This document shows positions 17,281-26,628 of a stretch of 64,000 bases of DNA, piece by piece. The DNA lies in the NCBI RefSeq assembly GCF_003952225.1, contig NZ_CP034437.1:6186001-6250000 (forward strand), in the 5' to 3' direction. Positions within the stretch are counted from its first letter, which is position 1. Each line of letters starts with the position of its first letter. The translations under genes were made by a program, and so were the position numbers. The notes beneath the pieces were generated by a model, which saw only the letters and a list, made by a program, of their open reading frames with translations, was not told the origin of the DNA and did no database searches. The stretch comes from Paenibacillus albus (GTDB taxonomy: Bacteria > Bacillota > Bacilli > Paenibacillales > Paenibacillaceae).

Positions 17281-20200
17281 CTACTTCTTCGCTTGCCAGA
17301 ATTCGGAGCCGCCTTCATAGGTCACATATTCATGGGTTGTGGATGCTTCCATAATCGCATTATAGCCCCAGAAGCTCTCAGTTACATCCGTCCATTTTGG
17401 CGCTGCTTCGATCTTCGCTGGAATACGGTTTAGCAGCTTGTTGAAGATCATTACCGCCTCCACGCGCGAAATCGCTTGATCTGGATGGAAGGTGCCATCC
17501 GGATAACCCTGCAGAATGCCTTGCTTCTCTGCAGCAGTAATTGCTTGCGCTGCCCAGTGTCCTTTTACATCCGAGAACGACTTGCCTGCACTCGCGTCCC
17601 ACTGATAAATGTTGAAAAGTGCTTGTACAAATTCGGCGCGCGTTACTTCTTTCTCCGGATTGAAAGTACCGGCTGGGTAGCCCTGCATCCAGTGCTGCTT
17701 CGCCGCCAGACTAATCGCTCCTGCCGCCCAATGCGTGGATTTCACGTCAACGAATGACTTTGCATCTTTGACTGTTTGATCGACAGGCATGATCCGGCTC
17801 AGAATTGCAGCCAGCTCTGCTCTTCTAATGCCTTTCTGTGGTGCGAAGCTGCCATCCGGGTAGCCCGCCATGTAAGCCTTGTGCATACCTGAAGCAATTG
17901 CTTTCGGCTTCATCTTGAAGTCGTAGTGTACAATCGACTGTCCGACATGGATGATGCCTTCCTTAATGTAGCTGTCCGCTCCTTGCTGCTCGCTTCGCGT
18001 ATCGTTACGGCTATCGAAGGTTTCGTAGCCATCCTTCTCACCAACGATGTAGTAATCGCCATCTGGGAAGACCATCCAGCCGTACTGACCGCCACCTACG
18101 CTCATTTGGGGATCATGGTTCTTGTTCGGTGCAAAGTCCGGCAGCTCAGGCAGTACAACCAGGTCGCCAGGTGTTCTACCTTTGGAGCGGTTCAATTCCG
18201 TATCTGACCAATGAAGCGTTACTTTCACACCATCTAGTTTACTGCCTGTCATAGCATCTGTAATGATACCATACGGGTCAATAAGATCAACTTCCATTTT
18301 GGCACTGCCGTCGCTTTTGACCGTCAGCTTGCCCATGCGTCCCGCCAGCTTCTCTCCCGTTGGCGCGATAACGTTCAGCACGACCTGGTATTGACCAGCC
18401 GAAACGTTCGTTAAGCTAAACTCACCGTTAGCACTGATGACGATGTTAGGAAGGTTAAGCGGTTTGCCATCTGCGGTCAGAAGCGCTGCAGACAATGTCA
18501 GGTTCGTACCGATCTCTTTTGTGATCTCTGACATAGCCGATTGATTTTGCTTATTCTCGTCGGTTCCCAATACAAGAACAACCTTCGTATCTGTGACGGG
18601 CGGTTTCGTTACCGAAACGATTTTCCATTTCGCATAAATGGTGCGATCTGCGTTTATCGTTGTTTCTGAGAAATTAAATTGAGTTACAAGCTCGCTATCC
18701 CCGTACCAGCCCACGAACGTGTAGCCTGAACGTGTCGGCTGCTGCGGCAATGTTGCATGGCCGCCTTCAGCAATAGTCTGGCTCTGTACAGTAGAGCCGC
18801 CATTGCTGTTGAAGCTTACCGTATGTTCAATGGACATCCATTGTGCGTAGAGCACGACGTTTGCATCCGACATTGTGAATGTTGTACCTGCGGATACGGA
18901 ATAGCTTGTTCCGCTGCCATCTGCCGCCGTATTCCAGCCTGCGAACGTGTAGCCCGTTCTCGTAAGCGGTGTTTCCCCATCATTGTCACTAACGCTTACC
19001 GTAGCTCCGTACACATAAGATTCGTGATCAACCGGGACATATCCAGCTGTGCTGCTGTTGCCGTTGTAAGTCACGGAGTAGTGATTCGGCGTCCATTCTG
19101 CGTAGAGCACAACATTATGCGAAGGCATCGTGAAGGTGTCGTCCGCGTCATAATGCTCTCCAAGTCCATTTGCCTGCGTATTCCATCCGTCAAACGTAAA
19201 GCCGCGCTTCACCAGCGGTTCTTCTACATTATTGGCACGAACAGTCACTGTATCTTCGATCCCATAGGATACGCTGCCGATTGGCACATCACCGGAAGTT
19301 TGGCCATTTCCATTGTAAGAAACAGATTTCAAGTTCGATTCCCATTCTGCATAGAGAGTGACGTCATGTGAAGGCATCGTGAAGGAAGCTTCAACGTCAT
19401 AATGAATTCCAGTTCCGTCTGCTTCGGTATTCCAACCCAAGAAGGTATAGCCTGTCTTCACGAGTTGGATCTCTTGGTTGTTGCTTTCAACAACCAATTG
19501 TTCTCCCGAAGTATGATATCCGCTGTACAGCATAGGGCCGGATGTACTGCCGTTTCCATCATAAGAGAAGGAATATAACGGCGCCCATTCTGCATAGAGA
19601 ACAAGGTTGTTCGATGGCATGTTGAACGTCGCAAGTGCGGCATAGTGTGTACCGTTTCCATTCTCTTGCGTATTCCAGCCTGCGAATTTGTACCCGATTT
19701 TTGAAAGCGGTATGATTGCATCGTTCGCATGAACGGTCGCAAGTTCTCCGGCAGCATACGTGTTACTTGTTGGAATTAACCCGCTTGTACTACCGTTTCC
19801 ATTGTAAGATATTGAATAAGTGGCAATTGGGGCCCACTCTGCGTAGAGGACAAGGTTGCTCGATGCCATTTCAAACGTCTCACCAACGGCATAGTGCGTT
19901 CCTTCCCCATCCGCTTGCGTATTCCAGCCTGCAAACGTGAAGCCTGATTTGGTCATCGGAAGCGGCATCGTATTACCGGCAATCGTAACTGTGGCACCAG
20001 GAGCATACCAGGCGCTAGCAGGCGCCATCGTTCCCAGCGTATTGCCGTTGCCGTTGTAGGTAACCGAGTTCGCCGGCGTTACGGTTATCGTCAAAGGTTC
20101 AGACATGCTGCTCGCTGCCGATTTGGCTCCTGAGTACTTGGCCGTAATCTCATGAGTACCGACCGAGAGCTCATTGGATCCGTAGTAGAAGAAAAACCAT

Positions 20201-20847
20201 ACCGTACTTCCCCCTAAGAAACTAACAGGGTTCCCTATTGGTGCTTCATTATCATAGAACTGTACAGTGCCTTCGTAACCGAATATTGTACTGTATGCTC
20301 CAGTAACGGATGCTTGTAGAGATAATTGCGCTCCGTATGAAACCGTTGTAGAAGCTGGTGGAACTATTGATGTGGTAGAAGCAATATCTCCATATACATA
20401 TAAAGGCCCGCTAAGGTATTTCCCGTCTGGCACGTAGGATTCCTCATCCGAATATAGAGGTACGATATAGGCATTATAAATGCCGGTCGCGAGCGGATCT
20501 TCTTGACTGTCCGTTACAATCGTTGAATTGCCTGTCCAGCTCGTTGTTGTCCCATTATCAATGGTAGCGATCGGATTATAACTGTTCAAATTGCTGTAGT
20601 TAAACGTTACTGTAGAAGATAGGATGTAGATTCTCTGCTTCTCATAGGTATTCGCCGATGTTGGAAGCGTCCATTCCAGATGAATATCTCTGCCATCGAT
20701 TCCTAAATTGTGGTCATTATCAATTGCAACCGTGATCGGTGTTACTTGCGGCAGAGCACCAGCATGCACCAGTCCGTTCGCAAACGGTACAAATACCATC
20801 GTAAAAACGAGCAGTGCAAATAAACTTCGAATCCATAGCTTTCTCAT
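17281..20847 (-). CDS. SLH-anchored surface protein with InlB-type repeats
   Basis: 1188-residue secreted wall-associated protein. A Sec signal peptide ends near residue 30 (VHAG-ALPQ). After an N-terminal domain, residues about 160-258 form a bacterial Ig-like domain (GTVQFYDNEAPIG, GTHEITAKYSG). Residues about 262-735 hold six Listeria-Bacteroides (InlB B) repeats: five long copies of about 80 residues with the signature GWNTQADGxGTHY...LYAEW and a final short canonical copy ending IYAKW. A carboxypeptidase-regulatory-like region follows (about 740-985). Three S-layer homology units close the protein (AYMAGYPDGSFAP, GYPAGTFNPEKEVTRAEF, GYPDGTFHPDQAISRVEA), which bind pyruvylated wall polymer. 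The ATG has GGAGG 6 nt upstream. It may be an adhesin or a glycan-binding scaffold; no catalytic domain is visible. Confidence 0.9.
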   Translation of the reverse strand: MRKLWIRSLFALLVFTMVFVPFANGLVHAGALPQVTPITVAIDNDHNLGIDGRDIHLEWTLPTSANTYEKQRIYILSSTVTFNYSNLNSYNPIATIDNGTTTSWTGNSTIVTDSQEDPLATGIYNAYIVPLYSDEESYVPDGKYLSGPLYVYGDIASTTSIVPPASTTVSYGAQLSLQASVTGAYSTIFGYEGTVQFYDNEAPIGNPVSFLGGSTVWFFFYYGSNELSVGTHEITAKYSGAKSAASSMSEPLTITVTPANSVTYNGNGNTLGTMAPASAWYAPGATVTIAGNTMPLPMTKSGFTFAGWNTQADGEGTHYAVGETFEMASSNLVLYAEWAPIATYSISYNGNGSTSGLIPTSNTYAAGELATVHANDAIIPLSKIGYKFAGWNTQENGNGTHYAALATFNMPSNNLVLYAEWAPLYSFSYDGNGSTSGPMLYSGYHTSGEQLVVESNNQEIQLVKTGYTFLGWNTEADGTGIHYDVEASFTMPSHDVTLYAEWESNLKSVSYNGNGQTSGDVPIGSVSYGIEDTVTVRANNVEEPLVKRGFTFDGWNTQANGLGEHYDADDTFTMPSHNVVLYAEWTPNHYSVTYNGNSSTAGYVPVDHESYVYGATVSVSDNDGETPLTRTGYTFAGWNTAADGSGTSYSVSAGTTFTMSDANVVLYAQWMSIEHTVSFNSNGGSTVQSQTIAEGGHATLPQQPTRSGYTFVGWYGDSELVTQFNFSETTINADRTIYAKWKIVSVTKPPVTDTKVVLVLGTDENKQNQSAMSEITKEIGTNLTLSAALLTADGKPLNLPNIVISANGEFSLTNVSAGQYQVVLNVIAPTGEKLAGRMGKLTVKSDGSAKMEVDLIDPYGIITDAMTGSKLDGVKVTLHWSDTELNRSKGRTPGDLVVLPELPDFAPNKNHDPQMSVGGGQYGWMVFPDGDYYIVGEKDGYETFDSRNDTRSEQQGADSYIKEGIIHVGQSIVHYDFKMKPKAIASGMHKAYMAGYPDGSFAPQKGIRRAELAAILSRIMPVDQTVKDAKSFVDVKSTHWAAGAISLAAKQHWMQGYPAGTFNPEKEVTRAEFVQALFNIYQWDASAGKSFSDVKGHWAAQAITAAEKQGILQGYPDGTFHPDQAISRVEAVMIFNKLLNRIPAKIEAAPKWTDVTESFWGYNAIMEASTTHEYVTYEGGSEFWQAKK
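18640..20066 (-). repeat. Tandem InlB-type coding repeats (6 units of about 240 bp)
   Basis: Six in-frame repeats encode the B-repeat region of the SLH protein. Each of the first five starts with codons for (V/I/F)(T/S)Y(N/D)GN and ends with LYAEW or LYAQW. The DNA is diverged between copies, so the array is old rather than freshly amplified. Confidence 0.85.
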
Positions 20848-21040
20848 TAGTTACCTCCAGTGTTGTGGTCATGTTGGCGTTCTATAGCCCCAAGTAAACT
20901 TCACATACTCCTGTTGATATAGAACTATTGTCCTAGTACTAGGGACAACTTTACTAGATTACCAAAATTTCCACGCTTTTTCGACTAGTTTTTCCAGAAA
21001 TATGTGTCGATTCGACAACCTCTTTTATATCCAGCCGCAC

Positions 21041-21082
21041 AAAAAAAGTGTCTAGAAAGCCTTTGCGGGCTTTCTAGACACT
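21041..21082 (-). terminator. Intrinsic terminator after Eis-like gene
   Basis: A perfect 15-bp stem (21047-21061 with 21068-21082) and a 6-nt loop are followed on the minus strand by TTTTTTTG. Confidence 0.9.
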
Positions 21083-21124
21083 CTGAATCTTTCTTCACAG
21101 ACGTGTTTGAAGTAAGGTGATTAT

Positions 21125-22309
21125 TTAAAATCCATCCATAAGATATGAAGTGCGATTAGGAATTCTCCGTTTCATGAGCTCGATGGCTTCGGATTCCCCT
21201 CTTAGCTTGCCAGAGTTAACGAGCACATCCATATTCCAGTTCCCAACGAGTAGAGCTGTAAGAGCGCCAATCTCGCATTCTATCGAAGGCAGACCGTCAG
21301 CTTTGTTGTCCATTCGCTCGAGTCTCGCTGCTCCACCCTCAGCGATGTCCAATCGGAACGTCCCATCATTCCACGGTGCTTGCGAGTCGTTCAGCTTAAG
21401 CTGCAGCGACTCCTCGCGCGTATGCGGATTCATCGGGTAACTGGCAAAGAAGCCGGCAGCATCCACAATACGAGACATAAAGAACGGTTGAATCTCTTGC
21501 TTGAATCTCGGATCTGGCAGGTGTAAATGAAGGGAGTCGTTCATTGGCGCAGTCATCGTCAGCTTATCGATCATGGAATCGTGGTTGCCGACGAAGCTCC
21601 ATAATGCCAATCTGGCCGTGTCCGTAAGCTCCACCCATTCATGCACAGTCATCGTTCGGCCCGCGATCTGATAGATGAGATAGCCTTGCGCCTCTCCACT
21701 CTCGCTGTAATAGATTGCAGCATGGCCAGGCCTGTTCCACACAGAGCGATTCCACCAGCTCTCATCCCGAATTAATGTTCCATTATAACGGGATGCATAT
21801 TGCTCATACATCTCGCTGAACAGCTCCGTCTGTTTCGGAACGAGCTTAACTCTTCCCGGAACATCCACGCGAGGCGGCAAATGCTCCTTCTGCAGCGTGT
21901 ACGCTTTGCGTTCTATGGTCAGCTCGTAGCCGTATTTCCGATAGAAAGGAAACGAGAACGGAGCGAGCATGCTAACCGTTTGTCCATCTGCCTTCATCTT
22001 CTCCAGTGCATACAGCATGAGCTTCGAAACGCCGCCCTGCCGCCTCGCATCCGGCCAAGAAGCGACGCAGCCAATGCCGCCCATCGCGAAAGCGCTTCCT
22101 TGAATCCACGCCTTAAGCGGATTGATAGCCAACATCGAGAGCAATCGGCCATCTTCATCGACGATTCCCCATTCCGCGCCTGGCTGATAGACTTCCCGCT
22201 CCTTCTCGATGCGATCTGCCGGTATCTGTTGTTGAAACGCATATTGAATTAATTCCATTCGTTGCTCGAAATGATCATGTGTCATCAGTTGGATCTTTGT
22301 CACTAACAT
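21125..22309 (-). CDS. Eis-like GNAT N-acetyltransferase
   Basis: 394-residue acetyl-CoA-dependent transferase. The first GNAT domain (about 1-145) has the acetyl-CoA loop region IGCVASWPDARRQGGVSKLM. A second, diverged GNAT domain and a C-terminal SCP2-like domain follow, the three-part build of the Eis family. Eis homologues acetylate amines of drugs or peptides. I choose the ATG at 22309, 4 nt after AAGGA (weak spacing); the extension to 22345 has no ribosome site. It is a single gene; substrate unknown. Confidence 0.82.
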   Translation of the reverse strand: MLVTKIQLMTHDHFEQRMELIQYAFQQQIPADRIEKEREVYQPGAEWGIVDEDGRLLSMLAINPLKAWIQGSAFAMGGIGCVASWPDARRQGGVSKLMLYALEKMKADGQTVSMLAPFSFPFYRKYGYELTIERKAYTLQKEHLPPRVDVPGRVKLVPKQTELFSEMYEQYASRYNGTLIRDESWWNRSVWNRPGHAAIYYSESGEAQGYLIYQIAGRTMTVHEWVELTDTARLALWSFVGNHDSMIDKLTMTAPMNDSLHLHLPDPRFKQEIQPFFMSRIVDAAGFFASYPMNPHTREESLQLKLNDSQAPWNDGTFRLDIAEGGAARLERMDNKADGLPSIECEIGALTALLVGNWNMDVLVNSGKLRGESEAIELMKRRIPNRTSYLMDGF

Positions 22310-22403
22310 CCCGTCCTTCTTGTGGAAGTTCAAATGTCCAGGCATATAACATTCTCCACTGCATTATAGCATCTGCCGAAATGCTCTCGATAGCTATTTA
22401 AAA

Positions 22404-22431
22404 AACAAAAAAAGCCGCGATTGAACGCGGC
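22404..22431 (-). terminator. Intrinsic terminator after small gene
   Basis: GCCGCG (22414-22419) pairs with CGCGGC (22426-22431). The minus strand continues TTTTTTTGTTTTTT. Confidence 0.85.
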
Positions 22432-22437
22432 CGTTGC

Positions 22438-22617
22438 TTAAACATCCAGATTTCTTGTTTTGCTGATGCTGGTTAGCTCAAACTCATCTTTGGAAATACC
22501 CATGTCTAAAGCCAGCTTCTTCTTGATTACCATCGCTTGCTGCAAGCTGGTGGCTCGGTATTCAAACGAAGTGCCGGATGGATCTTCGAAGGTATAGTAG
22601 CATTTTTGATTCGACAA
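22438..22617 (-). CDS. Small conserved-looking protein, unknown function
   Basis: 59 residues, starting at a TTG (22617) 8 nt after AGAGGTG. An upstream TTG at 22644 would add nine residues but would bury the ribosome site. The protein begins SNQKCYYTFEDPSGTSFEYRA and then has a basic/helical stretch (QQAMVIKKKLALDMG). It has its own strong terminator, which supports a real gene. I do not recognise the family. Confidence 0.6.
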   Translation of the reverse strand: MSNQKCYYTFEDPSGTSFEYRATSLQQAMVIKKKLALDMGISKDEFELTSISKTRNLDV

Positions 22618-22703
22618 GAACGATTCACCTCTCTTTGCGGACAACAGTTAACAAAATCATTATGTCCCTGGATAAAGTTTATAAACTCGGTGCATCCGTA
22701 TCA

Positions 22704-22748
22704 CAAAAGAAAACAACCCGATTGGGCGGTTAGCCCCGCCGGGTTGTT
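22704..22748 (-). terminator. Intrinsic terminator after GH127 operon
   Basis: AACAACCCG (22712-22720) pairs with CGGGTTGTT (22740-22748), with an inner GGCGG/CCGCC stem. The minus-strand tail is TTCTTTTG. Confidence 0.8.
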
Positions 22749-22760
22749 CGTTAACGCTAT

Positions 22761-24758
22761 TTAGCCGATTGCGTCTGTTATGCTAGCTTCCTTGTGAAGC
22801 CAAACACTCATATCGCCCGCTTCCCGGTTCGCCCATGCGAAATACGGAATCGCGGTGAACGTGACTTTCTCATACTTCGATCCGCCCGTGCGATACAGCG
22901 CTTTATCCCATTGGTCATTCGTGCGCACCGCAGCGTCGCCGCGAAGAACGACCATCGGAATACCGCTGATGTCCTTGATTTCGGTGCGATACTGCGGGTC
23001 GCGCAGCACGACGGCATCAAGCAGATTAAATCCGTTGTCCACCGCTTCCAGACAATAGACAAGAGGTCCGCGCATGAGGGCAACTTTGCCGCTGTCCTCT
23101 GCAACTAGCGGATTCGCTTCCAATTCGGTGACAGGCATTGGGAACGTGAGCGTAACTACACCGTCTCCGATTAAGCTCGCAGGAACGTAGAGATAACCTT
23201 GACTCAAACTAACGCCTGCTGCGAGTGAATGATCGCTCATCAGCGATGTCCCGTTCACCGATACGCTCGAGTTCGTGCACCATCCCGGCACCCGGAACGC
23301 GAGTGTGGCTTTAACTGCTGCATCGCCTTCTATTTGGAAGGATACCGTCTCTTGCCATGGGTAATTCGTCGTCTGCTTCACCTTCAAAGCGCCTGAAGCC
23401 AATTGCATTTGAGCGCTGCTCTGGATGTACTGGCTAATGAACAAGGTATCGTTCTCTGTCGCATACACATACTCTCCGAGAGCGGCGATGAATCTCAGAA
23501 TATTCGGCGGGCAGCAAGAGCACTCGAATACGCGCTGACGGCGATAGTGCGGGAACGGGAGACGCTTATCATGAATCCCCGTTGTGAAATCGTTGTATGC
23601 CGGCACGGATTGCAGCGCATTGTCGTAGAAGAAGCTCGCTCCGTCCAGAGACAGCCCCGCGAGCGCCCCGTTGTACATTTGTCGTTCAATAATGTCGGCG
23701 TAGATGGCATCTGGTTTAATAGAGAACATCCGCTGAGCAAAGAATGCCATGCCGATGGACGCGCATGTCTCCGCGTATGAGCCCGCATTCGGCAGCGTAT
23801 ACGCCATGCCGATCGCCTCGCCGAAACGATCGGCGCTTACGCCGCCGGTGACGTACATTTTGCGCAGCGTGGAATCATCCCATAAACGAAGGCAGGCCTC
23901 GTACAGCTCGTCGTCGCCGTACTCTCTCGAAATGTCAGCCATCGAGGAGTAGAAGTACATCGCTCTGACGGCATGTCCTGCAGCCGCAGGCAAGTCACGC
24001 GCCGGCGCGTCATCCTGAGCATAGGTGTCGTTGTACTCCAGCTGGCAGCGCAGCGGCGGATCCGCAGGGTATTCCCCGTTCTTGACCGAGAAGACACGGT
24101 CGCGAGGATCGGTGCCGCGCTTATCGATGAAGTGCTTCGACAGCTCCATGTAACGTTTCTCGCCGGTCGCTTGCCAGAGGCGGAAGAGAGCAAGCTCCAG
24201 CTCTTGGTGGCCGCACGTCGAGTAATATTGGTTCCCATTGATCTTGAATACAGATTCAATATGGTCGGCGAACCGCGTCATCAGCCCCAAGAAACGCTTG
24301 CTGCCTGTTGAGTAGAAGTGCGCGACTGCCGCTTCAATCATATGTCCTGCCGTATACAGCTCGTGCGCGGTGCGGTCTGTAAAGATCTTATCCGGCTCGA
24401 TCGTCTGGAAGTAGGAGTTGAAGTAGCCCGATTCATGCTGGCTTGCTTCGATCATGTCGATGATGTTATCCAGCTTCTCGCTAATTTCTTGATCGGGATG
24501 ATAATAGAGGATGTACGCCGCGCCTTCCATCCACTTTGCTACATCGGAATCCCAATAGACATGCGGCATGTCCGGCATGCCTTCCTTCCAGCTCAGCTTC
24601 ATGGCGTCGATACGACCGGTTTCCTTAAAGCGGTTGTAAACAGCGTTAACGGTAGAGCTTGCATTGGTCTTCTGCCATTGCCCCCAGAAGCCATCATTAA
24701 TCGTGACGTCCTTCCAAGTGACAGGCGTGATTTTGCTCATAGCTGCGATCTTGTTCAT
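22761..24758 (-). CDS. Beta-L-arabinofuranosidase (GH127)
   Basis: 665-residue retaining enzyme that removes beta-L-arabinofuranose, as HypBA1 does from plant hydroxyproline glycans. The zinc-thiolate catalytic set is visible: Glu330 and Cys332 in YAETCASIG, and Cys415 and Cys416 in ECSCCPPN, one of which is the nucleophilic Cys. There is no signal peptide, so it acts on imported arabino-oligosaccharides. It is the last gene of an operon after two sugar permeases, 29 nt behind the second. AGGGAT lies about 7 nt before the ATG; a second ATG at residue 7 is possible. Confidence 0.9.
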   Translation of the reverse strand: MNKIAAMSKITPVTWKDVTINDGFWGQWQKTNASSTVNAVYNRFKETGRIDAMKLSWKEGMPDMPHVYWDSDVAKWMEGAAYILYYHPDQEISEKLDNIIDMIEASQHESGYFNSYFQTIEPDKIFTDRTAHELYTAGHMIEAAVAHFYSTGSKRFLGLMTRFADHIESVFKINGNQYYSTCGHQELELALFRLWQATGEKRYMELSKHFIDKRGTDPRDRVFSVKNGEYPADPPLRCQLEYNDTYAQDDAPARDLPAAAGHAVRAMYFYSSMADISREYGDDELYEACLRLWDDSTLRKMYVTGGVSADRFGEAIGMAYTLPNAGSYAETCASIGMAFFAQRMFSIKPDAIYADIIERQMYNGALAGLSLDGASFFYDNALQSVPAYNDFTTGIHDKRLPFPHYRRQRVFECSCCPPNILRFIAALGEYVYATENDTLFISQYIQSSAQMQLASGALKVKQTTNYPWQETVSFQIEGDAAVKATLAFRVPGWCTNSSVSVNGTSLMSDHSLAAGVSLSQGYLYVPASLIGDGVVTLTFPMPVTELEANPLVAEDSGKVALMRGPLVYCLEAVDNGFNLLDAVVLRDPQYRTEIKDISGIPMVVLRGDAAVRTNDQWDKALYRTGGSKYEKVTFTAIPYFAWANREAGDMSVWLHKEASITDAIG

Positions 24759-24787
24759 AGGTAATCCCTGCTTTCGAGTATGTTGTG

Positions 24788-25624
24788 TTATCCCTTAACT
24801 CCCGTTAAAGCAATTCCTTCAATGAAATAGCGCTGTCCGAGCATATATACGACAAGCACCGGCAGCACCACGACCGTTGAGGCCGCCATCATCAAATCCC
24901 AGCGAGCGGTATACGTGCCTTTGAAGAACATCAAGCCGAGCGATAGCGTGAATTTGGACTCACTGTTGAGATAGACCAGCGGTCCCATGAAGTCATTCCA
25001 GTTGCCAAGGAAGGAGAACAAGGTGACGACTACAAGTGCAGGCACGACAAGTGGCACGATAACTCGCGTGAAGATGGTCAGATGGCTCGCTCCGTCCACC
25101 CGGGCCGCTTCGTCGAGCTCGACCGGAATCGTCTGGCAGAACTGACGAATCAGGAAGATGTTATAGGCGCCTCCACCGAACCAAGCGGGGATTATCAAAG
25201 GCGCATACGTATCAATCGCGTGAAAGTACTGCCAGCCAATAAACGTCGGAATCAGCGTAATGACGGAAGGCAGCATCATGCTCGTGAGTATAATGCCAAA
25301 GATGAGATCGCGTCCGCGCCAGTGGACGCGGGAGAAGGAATAGGCGCAAAGCGAGCTTGTGATCACCGTGCCAAGCGTGCTTAATACGACGATAATCATC
25401 GTATTCAGGAAGAAACGATCGAACCGCGCGAGCGAGAAGGCTTCCGTATAGTTGTGGAACACGAACGGTTTAGGAATCCATACAGGCGGCATCGAGAAAA
25501 TTTGGCCAATCTGCATCAACGAACTGCGCACCATCCACACGAAAGGAATCAAGCACATGATCGACAAGGCGATAAGGAGGGTATAGACCCCGACTCCGTT
25601 TAGAACTTGTCTTTTGCTGCTCAT
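24788..25624 (-). CDS. Carbohydrate ABC transporter permease, MalG type
   Basis: 278-residue inner-membrane subunit with six predicted helices. The cytoplasmic EAA loop is present (VELDEAARVDGASHLTIFTRVIVPLVVPAL), where the ATPase docks. It ends in VKG like many MalG-type permeases. The ATG overlaps the stop of the upstream permease (ATGA) and has GAGGGA 8 nt upstream. It pairs with the next-upstream permease in a CUT1-type importer. No ATPase gene lies nearby, so it probably uses a shared MsmK-like ATPase. Confidence 0.92.
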   Translation of the reverse strand: MSSKRQVLNGVGVYTLLIALSIMCLIPFVWMVRSSLMQIGQIFSMPPVWIPKPFVFHNYTEAFSLARFDRFFLNTMIIVVLSTLGTVITSSLCAYSFSRVHWRGRDLIFGIILTSMMLPSVITLIPTFIGWQYFHAIDTYAPLIIPAWFGGGAYNIFLIRQFCQTIPVELDEAARVDGASHLTIFTRVIVPLVVPALVVVTLFSFLGNWNDFMGPLVYLNSESKFTLSLGLMFFKGTYTARWDLMMAASTVVVLPVLVVYMLGQRYFIEGIALTGVKG

Positions 25625-26523
25625 TTGGAACGTCCCTCGCCTTCGTAATACACCCAGTTTTTAGAGGTTTTGAAGAGAACGAAGGTCAAGCATGCAATGA
25701 CCAGGAACAATAACCAAGCGATAGCGGAGGCATTGCCCATTCTTTGAAATTTGAATGCTTCCCGGTACAGATGGAAGGACATGAATAACGTAGAATCATT
25801 CGGTCCTCCGTTGGTCATGACGAAGGCGGCGGTAAATGCAGGCGATTCGTTGACGTTGATAATCGCCATAACCAGATTGAAGAATAAGGTCGGCGTCATC
25901 ATAGGCAGCGTAACATACAAAAACTTGTGAATCGGCTTGCCGCCGTCGATTTCGATCGCCTCGTACAAGTGCCGTGGAACGCCTTGCAAGCCTGCCAAGA
26001 AGATCACCATTGTCGTGCCTGTCGTCCATAGGCTCATGAATACGAGAGTCGGGATGACGGATTTCTCAGAAAAAATCCATTTGCTCGTAGGAAGCCCCAG
26101 TTGGTCCAGTACAGAATTGAACAATCCGAAATCAGGGTTGACCAGCCACAGCCAGATCATTGCGGTTGCGATGGCAGGAACGATGGTCGGCATATAGAAA
26201 ATCGCTCGGAACATTCCTCTTAAGTACAGCTTCCGGTTAAGAAGCATAGCAATTAGAAACGCGAAAATCAGTTGGGACGGTACACCGAGGAGCGCATAAT
26301 AGCCCGTCGCTTTGAGTGATTTGTAGAAGAACGGATCTTGTCCTCCGAGCAGATGCTTGTAATTGTCGAAGCCGATGAACTTTGGCGTGCTGAGCGAATG
26401 GTAGTCCGTCAAGCTGAGCACGAGACTGACGATCATCGGTCCGACCGTGAACAGCGCGAAGCCTAGAATGCCCGGCATCGCGAACAGCCAGCCGGCGATT
26501 GTGTCTTTCTTTCTGGCATTCAA
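25621..26523 (-). CDS. Carbohydrate ABC transporter permease, MalF/UgpA type
   Basis: 300-residue membrane subunit with six helices (first near 10-32). Its EAA loop reads HLYEAIEIDGGKPIHKFLYVTLPMMTPTLFF. The start is a TTG at 26523, 6 nt after AAGGAGAGG. It overlaps the next permease by 4 nt and follows the binding-protein gene by about 105 nt. The downstream GH127 gene points to L-arabinose-containing oligosaccharides as cargo. Confidence 0.92.
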   Translation of the reverse strand: MNARKKDTIAGWLFAMPGILGFALFTVGPMIVSLVLSLTDYHSLSTPKFIGFDNYKHLLGGQDPFFYKSLKATGYYALLGVPSQLIFAFLIAMLLNRKLYLRGMFRAIFYMPTIVPAIATAMIWLWLVNPDFGLFNSVLDQLGLPTSKWIFSEKSVIPTLVFMSLWTTGTTMVIFLAGLQGVPRHLYEAIEIDGGKPIHKFLYVTLPMMTPTLFFNLVMAIINVNESPAFTAAFVMTNGGPNDSTLFMSFHLYREAFKFQRMGNASAIAWLLFLVIACLTFVLFKTSKNWVYYEGEGRSK

Positions 26524-26628
26524 GGAAAGCCTCTCCTTTCACCGAGGGGAAGGGGATACGCTCCCGTTGAAGACGAACCCCCGCAATCTAGCCGAGATTC
26601 GGTCTTAGCACCAGGAATGTACCTGATC

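Noticed and set aside
18640..20066. Regularly spaced repeats that could suggest a CRISPR array
   Set aside because: They are in-frame coding repeats of about 240 bp for InlB-type domains, not short direct repeats with unique spacers.
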